From: Luteimicrobium xylanilyticum
Lineage (GTDB): Bacteria; Actinomycetota; Actinomycetes; Actinomycetales; Cellulomonadaceae
Length of the DNA stretch: 64,000 nt
Assembly: GCF_009429125.1 (NCBI RefSeq)
Contig: NZ_CP045529.1
Span: forward strand, 496,001 to 560,000
Direction: 5' to 3'
Shown here: positions 9,051-17,496 of the stretch, piece after piece
Position numbering within the stretch: the stretch's first letter is position 1
Layout: each line of letters opens with the position of its first letter
Notes under the pieces: model-generated
Databases searched by the model: none
What the model was told of the DNA's origin: nothing
Seen by the model: the letters and a program-made list of their open reading frames with translations, nothing else
Made by a program: the position numbers and the translations under genes

Positions 9051-9136
9051 CCAACACCCCCGGAGCCAGCACAGGGCCTTGGACGCGACGCGTCCGGGCC
9101 CTTCGTCGTTCAGACGGGCCGGCTCGGGCGAGCCGG
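9017..9136 (+). promoter_or_regulatory. Attenuator: alternative hairpins before DAHP synthase
   Basis: Three structures are visible. Segment 9017-9022 (GGCTCC) can pair with 9027-9032 (GGAGCC). The longer segment 9017-9025 can instead pair perfectly over 9 bp with 9059-9067 (CCCGGAGCC). A strong stem then forms at 9074-9101, and another at 9119-9136 (CCGGCTC-GGGC-GAGCCGG). A ribosome stalled at the aromatic codons (8997-9011) would cover the 9017 segment and change which pair forms. The direction of the switch is inferred, not shown. Confidence 0.6.
9074..9101 (+). terminator. Attenuator terminator-like stem
   Basis: GGGCC (9074-9078) pairs with GGCCC (9097-9101), and GGACGCG (9081-9087) pairs with CGCGTCC (9089-9095), with a small internal loop between. 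It is followed by TTCGTCGTT, a weak pyrimidine-rich tail. The GGGCC at 9037-9041 could compete for the same right arm. Confidence 0.5.
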
Positions 9137-9201
9137 TGAGCGGATCCCGGCTGGACGGCACACGACCGACCAGCCCTGCCGCACCGAAGGAGCCACCCGC
9201 G

Positions 9202-10353
9202 ATGTCCACCACCGCCGCGACCACCGCACTCGAACCCGCCGACGGCAGTACCGTCGACGACATGAGCGCGGACCCCACCCGACCCGAGCTGCAGGCCAGC
9301 ACGAGCGACCTGCGGATCCGGGAGATCGACGCCCTCGTCCCGCCGCGCGACATGCTCGACGAGCTGCCGCTCGGGACCCCGCGGTCGGACCTGGTGACGC
9401 AGTCGCGCCGCGAGATCCGCGACGTCCTCACGGGGGAGGACGACCGCCTCCTCGTGATCGTCGGACCGTGCTCGATCCACGACCCTGCTGCGGCCCTCGA
9501 CTACGCGGGTCGCCTGGCCGCCGTCGCCCACGAGCTCGCCGACGACCTGCTCGTGGTGATGCGCGTGTACTTCGAGAAGCCCCGCACCACCGTCGGGTGG
9601 AAGGGCCTCATCAACGACCCCCACCTCGACGGCTCGCACGACGTGCGTCACGGGCTCGAGCTGGCGCGCAAGGTCCTGGTCGGCGTCCTGGACGCAGGCG
9701 TTCCGGCGGCGACGGAGTTCCTCGAGCCGACGAGCCCCCAGTACATCGCCGACGCCGTGTCGTGGGGCGCGATCGGGGCGCGCAACGTCGAGAGCCAGGT
9801 GCACCGGCAGCTCGCCTCGGGGCTGTCGATGCCGGTCGGCATGAAGAACGCGACCGACGGCGACGTCCAGACGGCCGTCGACGCATGCATCGCGGCGTCG
9901 AGCGAGCACACGTTCTTCGGGCTGGCCGCGGACGGGCGCGCCGCCGCCGTCGAGACCACCGGCAACCCGGACTGCCACGTCATCCTCCGCGGCGGGCGCA
10001 GCGGCCCCAACTACGCCGCCGACGACGTCGCGTCCGCTCTCGACGTCGCCCGCGGCTCGCACCTGGGTGGTGCGGTGGAGCAGGGCGTCGTCGTCGACGC
10101 GAGCCATGGCAACTCCGGCAAGGACCACGTGCGGCAGGCCGAGGTCGTGCGGGAGCTGGCCGCGCGCCTCGCGACCGGCGAGCGCGGGATCACGGGCCTG
10201 ATGATGGAGAGCTTCATCGAGGCCGGTGCGCAGTCGCCCGCGCCGAGCGGGCTCGTCTACGGGAAGTCCGTCACGGACAAGTGCATCGACTGGCCGACGA
10301 CGGCGGACCTGCTCCGCGAGCTCGCGGGCGCGGTCCGCGCGCGTCGGGCCTGA
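9202..10353 (+). CDS. aroG: 3-deoxy-7-phosphoheptulonate (DAHP) synthase, class I
   Basis: 383 aa. It condenses phosphoenolpyruvate and erythrose 4-phosphate, the first step of the shikimate pathway. Family signatures: LLVIVGPCSIHD, MRVYFEKPRTTVGWKG, GMKNATDGD, HVILRGGRSGPNY, DASHGNSGKDH and GVMMES-like GLMMESFIEAG. This is the AroF/AroG/AroH (type I) class rather than the plant-like class II form common in mycobacteria. The ATG at 9202 has GAAGGAG 9 nt upstream; an ATG at 9262 is a less likely alternative. The gene sits behind the aromatic leader peptide, so its expression should respond to Trp, Tyr and Phe supply. Which of the aroF, aroG or aroH names fits cannot be decided here. Confidence 0.95.
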   Translation: MSTTAATTALEPADGSTVDDMSADPTRPELQASTSDLRIREIDALVPPRDMLDELPLGTPRSDLVTQSRREIRDVLTGEDDRLLVIVGPCSIHDPAAALDYAGRLAAVAHELADDLLVVMRVYFEKPRTTVGWKGLINDPHLDGSHDVRHGLELARKVLVGVLDAGVPAATEFLEPTSPQYIADAVSWGAIGARNVESQVHRQLASGLSMPVGMKNATDGDVQTAVDACIAASSEHTFFGLAADGRAAAVETTGNPDCHVILRGGRSGPNYAADDVASALDVARGSHLGGAVEQGVVVDASHGNSGKDHVRQAEVVRELAARLATGERGITGLMMESFIEAGAQSPAPSGLVYGKSVTDKCIDWPTTADLLRELAGAVRARRA

Positions 10354-10354
10354 C

Positions 10355-10381
10355 CCATCCGGGGCCGCCGCCGCACCGAAC
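10355..10381 (+). promoter_or_regulatory. Possible SigK-type promoter (CCATCC / CCGAAC)
   Basis: CCATCC at 10355-10360 and CCGAAC at 10376-10381, 15 nt apart, closely resemble the CCATCC...CCGAAT promoter known for mycobacterial SigK. It lies directly upstream of the sigK-like gene, as expected for autoregulation. The spacer is one or two nt shorter than the mycobacterial one. Confidence 0.45.
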
Positions 10382-10428
10382 ACCTGGTGACGGACGCCTA
10401 CCCGCCCGTCGTGCAGGAGACTGTTCGG

Positions 10429-11001
10429 GTGCCGACAGCGAGGACCACCGACCCCGAGGCGCTGGCCGCTGCCCTCGTGGCGTGCGCGTCGGGTGACCGG
10501 CGTGCCTTCGAGCGGGTCTACGACGGACTGGCCCCTGCCGTCTACGGGGCGGCCGTGGGCGTCCTTCGTGACCGCGACCACGCGGCGGAGGTGACCCAGG
10601 AGGTGATGGTCGAGGTGTGGCAGACGGCAGCGCGTTTCGACGCCGCCCGGGGTTCGGCGCGTACCTGGGTGGTCACCCTCGCGCACCGGCGTGCCGTGGA
10701 CCGCGTGCGTTCCGAGCAGTCGCGCCGCGCGCGGGACCAGCGCGACCTCGAACGGAACGTCGCAGCGGCCGACCGTGACGTCGTCGCCGAGCACGTCGAG
10801 CAGCTCTTCGAGGCCGCGGCCGTCCGGGACTGCATGGGGACGCTCACCGACACCCAGCGTGACGCCGTCGTGCGGGCGTACTACGGAGGGCGCACGTACC
10901 GCGAGGTGGCCGACGACGTCGGGGCGGCTCTCCCGACGGTGAAGTCCCGGATCCGGGACGGCCTGCTCCGGCTGCGCGACTGTCTGGGGGTGACGGCATG
11001 A
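10429..11001 (+). CDS. sigK: ECF RNA polymerase sigma factor, SigK-like
   Basis: 190 aa. Sigma region 2 is ACASGDRRAFERVYDGL...AAEVTQEVMVEVWQTAARFD...AHRRAVDRVRSEQ, and region 4 is LTDTQRDAVVRAYYGGRTYREVADDVGAALPTVKSRIRDGLLRLR, near the C-terminus. It resembles the ECF19/SigK group, and an RskA-type anti-sigma gene follows with an ATGA overlap. GTG 10429 is chosen because AGGAG lies 9 nt upstream and a SigK-like promoter would then give a ~40-nt leader. GTG 10387 would add 14 residues (MTDAYPPVVQ...) and cannot be excluded. It likely responds to envelope or redox stress through RskA. Confidence 0.88.
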   Translation: MPTARTTDPEALAAALVACASGDRRAFERVYDGLAPAVYGAAVGVLRDRDHAAEVTQEVMVEVWQTAARFDAARGSARTWVVTLAHRRAVDRVRSEQSRRARDQRDLERNVAAADRDVVAEHVEQLFEAAAVRDCMGTLTDTQRDAVVRAYYGGRTYREVADDVGAALPTVKSRIRDGLLRLRDCLGVTA

Positions 11002-11747
11002 CCGACCGCACGCCGCCGCAGGGCGGCACCACCGACCCCGCCTGGGACCTGCTGCCCGCGTACGCGCTCGACGCCGTCGACGACCTCGAGCGCCGCACGG
11101 TCGAACGGCTCCTCGCGGTGGACGCGGATGCCCGCCGTGCGCTCGGGCAGTACCGCGAGGTCGCGGCCGCTCTCGTGCCGGACGTCGAGCCGCCCGTCGG
11201 GCTGCGGGACGCCGTGCTGGACCGGCTCGACGCCACCCCGGCGGCGGACCGCGACCCGGGGGCGCGTCGCACACGTCGACGCTGGACCGTCGTGGGGATC
11301 GCGGCGGCCGCGGTCGTCGCGATCGCGATCCCCACCGGGGTCGCGGTGCACGAGGCCGGCGAGCGTTCGCGGCTCGAGGAGCAGTCGCGGACCGTCGCCG
11401 CGATGCTCGCCGACCCCCAGGCCACGCTCGTGACGGGGACGATCTCGACCGGAGGCGAGGCGAGCGTCCTCGTCTCGGGCGGTCGGGCGCTCTTCACCGG
11501 CTCGGGGATGCCGTCCGCCGGGCAGGGCAAGGACTACCAGCTCTGGCGGAGCTCGGACGGGAAGACGATGCTCTCCGTCGGGATCGTCCACGCCTCGGCG
11601 GACGGTTCCGCAGCCGTCCTGTTCGACGCGCCCGACGACACAGTGTTCGCGGTGACGGTCGAGCCTGCGGGCGGCTCGAAGCAGCCGACGTCGCAGCCCG
11701 TTGTGGCGTTGACGACGTCGAGCGCCGTGTCGGGGTCGCGAGCCTGA
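10998..11747 (+). CDS. rskA: Anti-sigma-K factor, RskA-like
   Basis: 249 aa membrane protein. The N-terminal anti-sigma domain (WDLLPAYALDAVDDLERRTVERLL, residues ~15-40) lies in the cytoplasm. One transmembrane helix (~95-115: WTVVGIAAAAVVAIAIPTGV) follows, then an extracytoplasmic RskA C-terminal domain (ISTGGEASVLVSGGRALFTGSGMP...KDYQLWRS). It should hold the upstream sigma factor inactive until proteolysis or redox change. Its start ATG overlaps the sigma stop codon by four bases, so the two are made together. Confidence 0.9.
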   Translation: MTDRTPPQGGTTDPAWDLLPAYALDAVDDLERRTVERLLAVDADARRALGQYREVAAALVPDVEPPVGLRDAVLDRLDATPAADRDPGARRTRRRWTVVGIAAAAVVAIAIPTGVAVHEAGERSRLEEQSRTVAAMLADPQATLVTGTISTGGEASVLVSGGRALFTGSGMPSAGQGKDYQLWRSSDGKTMLSVGIVHASADGSAAVLFDAPDDTVFAVTVEPAGGSKQPTSQPVVALTTSSAVSGSRA

Positions 11748-11765
11748 GGGGTCGGGCCACTCAGG
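11743..11765. terminator. Small hairpin spanning the stops of rskA and the SDR gene
   Basis: CCTGAG (11743-11748) pairs with CTCAGG (11760-11765). Both arms contain the stop codons of the two convergent genes. The stem is short (6 bp). Confidence 0.35.
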
Positions 11766-12540
11766 GCGCGACGACGCCGCGCAGCTTCTCGGGGTTCCGG
11801 ACGACGTCGATCGCGCTGATCACGCCGCCGTCGCGCACGGTGAGCGCCACGGCCACCGGGACCAGGAGCGCGCGGCGACCGGTGGCACCCTTCCAGACCC
11901 GGGCGAGGTCGCGCAGCTCGCGGACCTCGGGACCGGTGACCGTGGTCACGTGGCGCGCGGCGGGCCGCTGCGCGACGTCCGCCACGACGGCGGCAACCTC
12001 CGACGACGCGACCGGCTGCACGCGCATCGGCGGGACCAGGGTGAGGCCCGCGTGCGTGTAGCCGGCGAGGGTCGCGGCGACGTAGTCGTGGAACTGGGTG
12101 GCGCGGACGGTGCTCCACGGCACCAGCCCGGACGCGACGACGTGCTGCTGCGCCGCCTTCGCCTCGAAGTAGGCCATGGGGCAGCCTCGCACCCCACGAT
12201 GTCGACCGAGACGTGGAGCCCGACCCCCGCCGCGGCCTCGGCGTCGAGCAGGCGCTCGGTGCCCTCGACAAGCGTCGCCCCCGGGTGCCGGGGCGCGTTC
12301 GCCGCGTCGACGACGACGTCGCAGCCGGCGAGCGCCGGCGCGAGTCCGTGGCCTGTGGTCAGGTCGACGGGGTGGTCGGAGTGCCGGGACAGCGCGCGGA
12401 CGTCGTGCCCGGCGGTACGGAGGGCGGCGGCGACCTTGCGGCCGAGCGTCCCGGTGCCGGCGACGACCGCGACGGTCGGGGTGCGGGCGCCCCCGAGGCC
12501 GGGCCGAGGAGTGCTGGTGGTGGTGTCGGTGATGTCCATG
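11761..12540 (-). pseudogene. Frameshifted NAD(P)-binding SDR/NmrA-type protein
   Basis: Two frames join into one familiar protein. From ATG 12540 the first frame reads a Rossmann start (VAVVAGTGTLGRKVAAALRTAGHDVRALSR) to SVDIVGCEAAP. The expected continuation MAYFEAKAAQQHVVASGLVPWSTVRATQFHDYV lies in another frame beginning at ATG 12174. One missing base near 12175-12185, in a run of C, explains it. The family contains atypical SDR NAD(P)-binding proteins of unknown substrate. A GGAAGGG ribosome site precedes ATG 12540. It could be a real pseudogene or a single-base assembly error. No upstream partner is apparent. Confidence 0.75.
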
Positions 12541-12592
12541 CCCTTCCGACGATGCAGCGCCCCAGCCTGTGACATTGCCCCCGTCAGCTGGA

Positions 12593-14188
12593 CTACGCCT
12601 TCTTCACGACGATGCTCTGGCTCGCAGCCTGGGTGCCGTTGGCGTCGGCGGCGACGACGACCCGGTAGGTGTGCGACGTGGCGCCCTTGCTGACCGTGAA
12701 CGTCGTGGTGGCGCGGCTGGTCGAGTGGCCCGTGCTCTTCTTCTGGACGGTGTGCCAGGCTCCGGCGCGCCTGACCTGCAGCGTCGCCCTTCCGCCGGGG
12801 CTCGAGGTGACGTTCAGCCGGGCCTTCGTCCGATGGCCCGAGATCGTTGCCGCCCGGGCCGAGACCGCTCGCTTGGTCGTGACGTGGGTGGAGTGGCTGA
12901 TGCGCGTCGCGGAAGTCGGGGTGTACTGGGTGTTGGCCGAGATGACCGCTCGGATGTACCGAGACGACGCTGCCTTGAAGCTGAGGCTCGCTACACCGTT
13001 GCTTGCGGTCCTCGCCGACCCAAGCGTGCGCCACGTGGTCGACGTGCCTACCCGCTGTTGGAACGTGACCAAAACTCCCGGTGCGCGCCGACCGCTGTTG
13101 TCCGTGAGGGTCACGCTGACGGCGTTCGTCGTGCCCGGTGCGGCCGTGCTGTACCGGCGCTTCGGGCCACTGGCCATCTGCAGTGGAGCTCGGTCGAAGG
13201 TGGCCTTCTGGACCAGGTCGGCGGCCTTGAGCTTCTTCGTGCCGCCGAAATGCACGCTGATCGGGTAGGTGCCGGCGGAGAGGGGGAGGTTGTCGGCGTA
13301 CTCGGTGTGCGTCGCGTCGACGTACTGGCTCTTCGGGAGCACGTACGCGTGTCCCTTCGCGGTGATGGTGACGCCGCCGGGGTCGGCCCCTTCATCTGTG
13401 CCCACGACGTCGACGATCACGGTCGCATAGTTGGTCTGGCCCCCCGAGCGGAGCGTGATCGACGGTGTGGCGCGGCTGTCCGTCACCGTGATGGTTCGCT
13501 CCGAGGGTGCCCACTGGTCGTCGCCGGAGTAGGTGACGTCCAGGACGTCACCCTCTCGTGCGTCGACGAGGTCACGCGCATAGACGGGCGACGGGGACAC
13601 GCCGAGGGCCGTGCTCGAAGCCAGGGTCTTGCTCATGAGTACGTGCCCTGCGGCGTTCCGGACGGTGATCGTCCCGGTGGGAACGGCGTCGACGACCTGC
13701 CAGCCGCGACCTGTCACCTGCGCTGCGGCGGAGACCCTTGCTTCGCCGTCGAACCATCCGACGCTCGCGGTCGCGTAGAGCGACACCGACGAGGGGGTGA
13801 GCTGAACCGACTCGTCCCACGAGCCTGGGGAGCTCCAGTCGCTCGGAGCGAACGTCGCGTGCAACGCGTGCGTGCCCATCTCGTGCGGCGTGAACGACCA
13901 GTTCGTGGGCCCGCTCCTGGCGATGGAGGACGAATGGCTGTACTCGGTGGAACCGTCGGGCGCGTCGAGCGTCAGGGTCAGGGTCCCGCTCACGGGCTTG
14001 CCGTCGCACGTCGCGACGATGTCCGTGACCGAGGTCCGGAGGGCCACGTTCGACATCGCGGTCGTATGTGCGTAAGGCCCCTCGCTGCAGTCGCCGCTGG
14101 GAAGCGCGGCGTCGGCCGGCAGTGCGGCGGCCACGAGGATCGGTGCGGTGACCGCGAGTGCGGCGAGGAGTCGGAGCGGAGCCTTCAT
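12593..14188 (-). CDS. Secreted Ig-like domain repeat protein
   Basis: 531 aa with a Sec signal peptide (MKAPLRLLAALAVTAPILVAAALPADA, cleavage after about residue 27). It then consists of several beta-sandwich Ig-like modules of about 90-100 residues with repeated strands such as GTLTLTLD, GTITVRNAAGHV, GGVTITAKG and APGVLVTFQQR. The end is basic (QSIVVKKA), with no LPxTG or membrane anchor, so the protein should be secreted or loosely wall-bound. Position ATG 14188 is chosen because it begins the signal peptide; ATG 14239 would put 17 residues in front. The long open frame upstream of this start is a shadow of the prp genes. Ligand unknown. Confidence 0.82.
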   Translation of the reverse strand: MKAPLRLLAALAVTAPILVAAALPADAALPSGDCSEGPYAHTTAMSNVALRTSVTDIVATCDGKPVSGTLTLTLDAPDGSTEYSHSSSIARSGPTNWSFTPHEMGTHALHATFAPSDWSSPGSWDESVQLTPSSVSLYATASVGWFDGEARVSAAAQVTGRGWQVVDAVPTGTITVRNAAGHVLMSKTLASSTALGVSPSPVYARDLVDAREGDVLDVTYSGDDQWAPSERTITVTDSRATPSITLRSGGQTNYATVIVDVVGTDEGADPGGVTITAKGHAYVLPKSQYVDATHTEYADNLPLSAGTYPISVHFGGTKKLKAADLVQKATFDRAPLQMASGPKRRYSTAAPGTTNAVSVTLTDNSGRRAPGVLVTFQQRVGTSTTWRTLGSARTASNGVASLSFKAASSRYIRAVISANTQYTPTSATRISHSTHVTTKRAVSARAATISGHRTKARLNVTSSPGGRATLQVRRAGAWHTVQKKSTGHSTSRATTTFTVSKGATSHTYRVVVAADANGTQAASQSIVVKKA

Positions 14189-14274
14189 GAGGGCCTCAGC
14201 GGTCTCTCGAAGCGACAGAGCAGCGAGAGCGTACCGCATTGCGCGCGTCCGATTGCGGAGACATCCCGGCGCGA

Positions 14275-14305
14275 TGTATACACGTGCACATTCTCGTGCG
14301 AGGAT
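14275..14305 (+). promoter_or_regulatory. GntR operator over the -35 of its own promoter
   Basis: TGTATACA (14275-14282) is a perfect 8-bp palindrome typical of FadR/FCD-type GntR operators. The -10 GAGGAT (14300-14305) ends 6 nt before GTG 14312. A 17-nt spacer places the -35 at 14277-14282, inside the palindrome. Binding should block transcription, so autorepression is likely. This is inference from layout. Confidence 0.55.
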
Positions 14306-14311
14306 GGGTCC

Positions 14312-15022
14312 GTGACGACGACGCTCAGCCCCCGCCAGTCCGGTGCGCGGGCCGTTTACGACGTCCTGCGGACCGAGATCATCGACGGCACGCTCGCACC
14401 CGACGAACGGCTGTCCGAGCCCGTGCTCGCGGCCCGGCTCGGGGTCTCCCGGACCCCGGTGCGCGAGGCGCTGCGCCGGCTCGAGGCCGAGACGCTCGTC
14501 GTCGAGCAGCCGACCGGCGGCGTGCGGGTCGCGCCGCTCGACGTCGCCGACGCCCGCCAGGTCTACGAGGTCCGCGCCCGCCTCGAGGGGCTCCTCGCCC
14601 GGCGCGCCGCCGAACGCGTCGCCGGCCTCGACGGGCGTCCCGGCGCCGACGAGTCCCGCGCAGAAGACGTCGAGAGGCTCTCGCGCCTGGTCGACCTCAT
14701 GGACACGGTCCGCGACCACGACGACGAGGTGCTGCGGATCGGCGCCGAGTTCCACGCCGTCGTCGAGCGGCTCGCGGAGGACCGACTGTGCGCGGCGCTG
14801 CTCCGCCAGATCCGCGGCCACGTCGACCGCTACCGCACGCTCGCCACCCGGGAGCGCGTCGGGACCACCGCCCACGTCGACGAGCACCGCGCGGTCGCGC
14901 GCGCCGTCGTCGACGGCGACCCGGACGCCGCCGAGGACGCGATGCGCGCCCACATCGACCAGAGCGCCGCGATGGCGACCCGCGCGCTGGCGCGGGCGGC
15001 GTCGTCGGACACCGAGCACTGA
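14312..15022 (+). CDS. GntR-family regulator (FCD) of propionate catabolism
   Basis: 236 aa. The winged HTH is at residues ~10-75 (AVYDVLRTEIIDGTLAPDERLSEPVLAARLGVSRTPVREALRRLE). The all-helical FCD ligand domain follows, with the conserved EVRARLEGLLARRAAER start and metal-ligand His in FHAVVERLAED and later DEHRAVARAVVDGD. It is the first gene of the prp operon, 12 nt before prpD. A TGTATACA palindrome at its promoter is the probable binding site, and methylcitrate or propionyl-CoA-derived acids are plausible signals. GTG 14312 is set by the leaderless -10 GAGGAT. Confidence 0.88.
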   Translation: MTTTLSPRQSGARAVYDVLRTEIIDGTLAPDERLSEPVLAARLGVSRTPVREALRRLEAETLVVEQPTGGVRVAPLDVADARQVYEVRARLEGLLARRAAERVAGLDGRPGADESRAEDVERLSRLVDLMDTVRDHDDEVLRIGAEFHAVVERLAEDRLCAALLRQIRGHVDRYRTLATRERVGTTAHVDEHRAVARAVVDGDPDAAEDAMRAHIDQSAAMATRALARAASSDTEH

Positions 15023-15034
15023 GAGAGAGACACG

Positions 15035-16567
15035 ATGCCCACCACCCACACCGTCCGCGTGCATCCCAGCGCGGACGACCTGCCCCGCGAGGACCAGCTC
15101 GCCTGGAAGCTCGCGGAGCTCGCCGCCGACCCCGTCGACGTCACCCCCGAGGTGACGGACATGGTGATCAACCGGGTCATCGACAACGCGTCGGTGGCGG
15201 TCGCGAGCCTGACCCGGGCACCCGTCGTGGCGGCGCGCGCCCAGGCGCTGAGCCACCCGTACGTCCCCGGTTCCACGGTGTTCGGCAGCCCGCTGACCAC
15301 CCGCACGAGCCCGGAGTGGGCGGCCTGGGCGAACGGCGTCGCGGTGCGCGAGCTCGACTTCCACGACACGTTCCTCGCTGCGGAGTACTCGCACCCGGGC
15401 GACAACATCCCGCCGGTGCTCGCCGTCGCGCAGCACGCGGGGACGTCGGGCCACGACTTCGTGCGGGGCGTCGCGACGGGCTACGAGATCCAGGTCGACC
15501 TGGCCCGCGCGATCAGCCTGCACGCCCACAAGATCGACCACGTGGCACACCTCGGCCCGTCCGCCGCCGCGGGCATCGGCACGCTGCTCGGGCTGCCGGC
15601 GCAGGTGATCTTCCAGGCGGTCGGCCAGGCGCTGCACACCACCACGGCGACGCGGCAGTCCCGCAAGGGGCGGATCTCGACGTGGAAGGCGTACGCGCCG
15701 GCGTTCGCGGGCAAGGTCGCGGTCGAGGCCGTCGACCGGGCGATGCGCGGCCAGACCAGTCCCGAGCCGATCTACGAGGGCGAGGACGGCGTGATCGCGT
15801 GGCTGCTCGACGGCCCCGACGCGTCGTACGAGGTCATGCTCCCGGACGTGGGCGAGCCCAAGACCGCGATCCTCGACACCTTCACCAAGGAGCACTCGGC
15901 CGAGTACCAGGCGCAGGCGCTGATCGACCTGGCCCGCGCGCTGCACGCCGAGCACCCCTACCTCGCGGATCCGGCGAACGTCGCCCGGATCGTCATCCAC
16001 ACGAGCCACCACACGCACTACGTCATCGGCTCGGGCGCGAACGACCCGCAGAAGTACGACCCGCACGCGTCGCGCGAGACCCTCGACCACTCGGTCCCGT
16101 ACATCTTCACGGTCGCCCTTCAGGACGGCGGCTGGCACCACGTCGCGTCGTACGCGCCCGAGCGGGCGGCACGCCCCGACACGGTCGAGCTCTGGCAGAA
16201 GGTCACGACCGCCGAGGACGCCGAGTGGACCCGCCGGTACCACTCGACCGACCCCGCGGAGAAGGCGTTCGGGGCACGCGTCGAGATCGAGCTGGCCGAC
16301 GGCGGCCGGATCGTCCGCGAGCTCGCCGTTGCCGACGCTCACCCGCTGGGCGCCCGTCCGTTCGCCCGCGCCGACTATGTCCGCAAGTTCCGCACCCTCG
16401 CCGACGGGCTCGTCGAGCCCGAGGAGGTCGAGCGGTTCCTCGACCTCGCGCAGCGGCTGCCCGAGCTCGCGGCGGGGGAGCTGCGCGAGCTGACCGTCGT
16501 CGCGGCGCCCGGCGTGCTGGAGTCCGTCCCGAGCCCGCGCGGGCTCTTCGAGCTGGGAGGCAACTGA
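15035..16567 (+). CDS. prpD: 2-methylcitrate dehydratase, MmgE/PrpD family
   Basis: 510 aa, the usual PrpD length. It dehydrates 2-methylcitrate to cis-2-methylaconitate in the methylcitrate cycle. Family features: [20 protein letters not shown] near the N-terminus, [57 protein letters not shown]-like ([20 protein letters not shown]) and [35 protein letters not shown] purine run precedes the ATG. The stop TGA overlaps the prpB ATG by one base, so the two are coupled. Confidence 0.94.
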   Translation: MPTTHTVRVHPSADDLPREDQLAWKLAELAADPVDVTPEVTDMVINRVIDNASVAVASLTRAPVVAARAQALSHPYVPGSTVFGSPLTTRTSPEWAAWANGVAVRELDFHDTFLAAEYSHPGDNIPPVLAVAQHAGTSGHDFVRGVATGYEIQVDLARAISLHAHKIDHVAHLGPSAAAGIGTLLGLPAQVIFQAVGQALHTTTATRQSRKGRISTWKAYAPAFAGKVAVEAVDRAMRGQTSPEPIYEGEDGVIAWLLDGPDASYEVMLPDVGEPKTAILDTFTKEHSAEYQAQALIDLARALHAEHPYLADPANVARIVIHTSHHTHYVIGSGANDPQKYDPHASRETLDHSVPYIFTVALQDGGWHHVASYAPERAARPDTVELWQKVTTAEDAEWTRRYHSTDPAEKAFGARVEIELADGGRIVRELAVADAHPLGARPFARADYVRKFRTLADGLVEPEEVERFLDLAQRLPELAAGELRELTVVAAPGVLESVPSPRGLFELGGN

Positions 16568-17484
16568 TGCTGTACGCGACGACGACGGCGGCCGACAAGC
16601 GGGTCGCGTTCCGGTCCGCGCTGGACCGGGCCGGGAGCGAGGGGCGGGTGCTGCGGTTCCCGGGCGCCTTCAACCCGCTGTCCGCGCGGCTCATCGAGGA
16701 CAAGGGCTTCGACGGCGTGTACGTGTCGGGGGCGGTGCTGTCCGCGGACCTCGGTCTGCCCGACATCGGCCTCACGACGCTCACGGAGGTCGCGCAGCGG
16801 TCCGGGCAGATCGCCCGCATGACGAACCTGCCGGCGCTGGTCGACGCCGACACCGGGTTCGGCGAGCCCATGAACGTGGCGCGCACCGTCCAGGAGCTCG
16901 AGGACGCCGGCCTGGCCGGCTGCCACATCGAGGACCAGGTCAACCCCAAGCGGTGCGGCCACCTCGACGGGAAGTCCGTCGTGGACCTCGAGACCGCGCT
17001 CAAGCGGGTCCGGGCCGCCGCCGACGCCCGCCGCGACCCCAGCTTCCTCGTGATGGCACGCACCGACGTGCGCGGATCGCTCGACGGCGACGCCGGGATG
17101 CGGGCCGTTGTCGACCGGGCGCGGGCGCTCGTCGACGCCGGGGCGGACGCCATCTTCCCCGAGGCCATGAAGGACCTCGCCGAGTTCGAGGCCGTCGCGT
17201 CCGCCGTCGACGTCCCGGTGCTCGCGAACATGACCGAGTTCGGGAAGTCGGAGCTCTTCACGACGCGGCAGCTCGCCGACGCGGGCGTCCGGATGGTCAT
17301 CTACCCGGTGACGCTCTTGCGGATCGCGATGGGCGCCGTCGAGCGCGGGCTGGACGAGATCGCCGCCGAGGGCACGCAGGCGGGGCTCGTCGAGGGCATG
17401 CAGACTCGTGCGCGGCTCTACGAGCTCCTCGACTACGCGGCCTACAACACGTTCGACACGAACATCTTCACCTACCGCCCCTGA
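16567..17484 (+). CDS. prpB: 2-methylisocitrate lyase
   Basis: 305 aa, isocitrate lyase/PEP mutase superfamily. It splits 2-methylisocitrate to pyruvate and succinate. The active-site loop KRCGHLDG carries the catalytic Cys. Mg-binding and substrate segments LVDADTGFGEP, IEDQVNPKRCGH and ARTDVRG are intact, as is the C-terminal FDTNIFTYRP. The start ATG overlaps the prpD stop. An inverted repeat and an 81-nt gap separate it from prpC. Confidence 0.95.
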   Translation: MLYATTTAADKRVAFRSALDRAGSEGRVLRFPGAFNPLSARLIEDKGFDGVYVSGAVLSADLGLPDIGLTTLTEVAQRSGQIARMTNLPALVDADTGFGEPMNVARTVQELEDAGLAGCHIEDQVNPKRCGHLDGKSVVDLETALKRVRAAADARRDPSFLVMARTDVRGSLDGDAGMRAVVDRARALVDAGADAIFPEAMKDLAEFEAVASAVDVPVLANMTEFGKSELFTTRQLADAGVRMVIYPVTLLRIAMGAVERGLDEIAAEGTQAGLVEGMQTRARLYELLDYAAYNTFDTNIFTYRP

Positions 17485-17496
17485 CCCGCGGGAACC

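Noticed and set aside
9119-9136. Riboswitch upstream of DAHP synthase
   Set aside because: No known aptamer core was recognised, and the aromatic leader peptide accounts for the hairpins more simply.
14189-16342. N-terminal extension of the Ig-like protein to ~1249 aa
   Set aside because: The added part is antisense to gntR and prpD. The signal peptide begins at 14188.
14239-16566. A long plus-strand frame ahead of prpB that could extend it by ~780 residues
   Set aside because: It is a shadow of gntR and prpD in another frame. prpB's family start is at 16567, overlapping the prpD stop.
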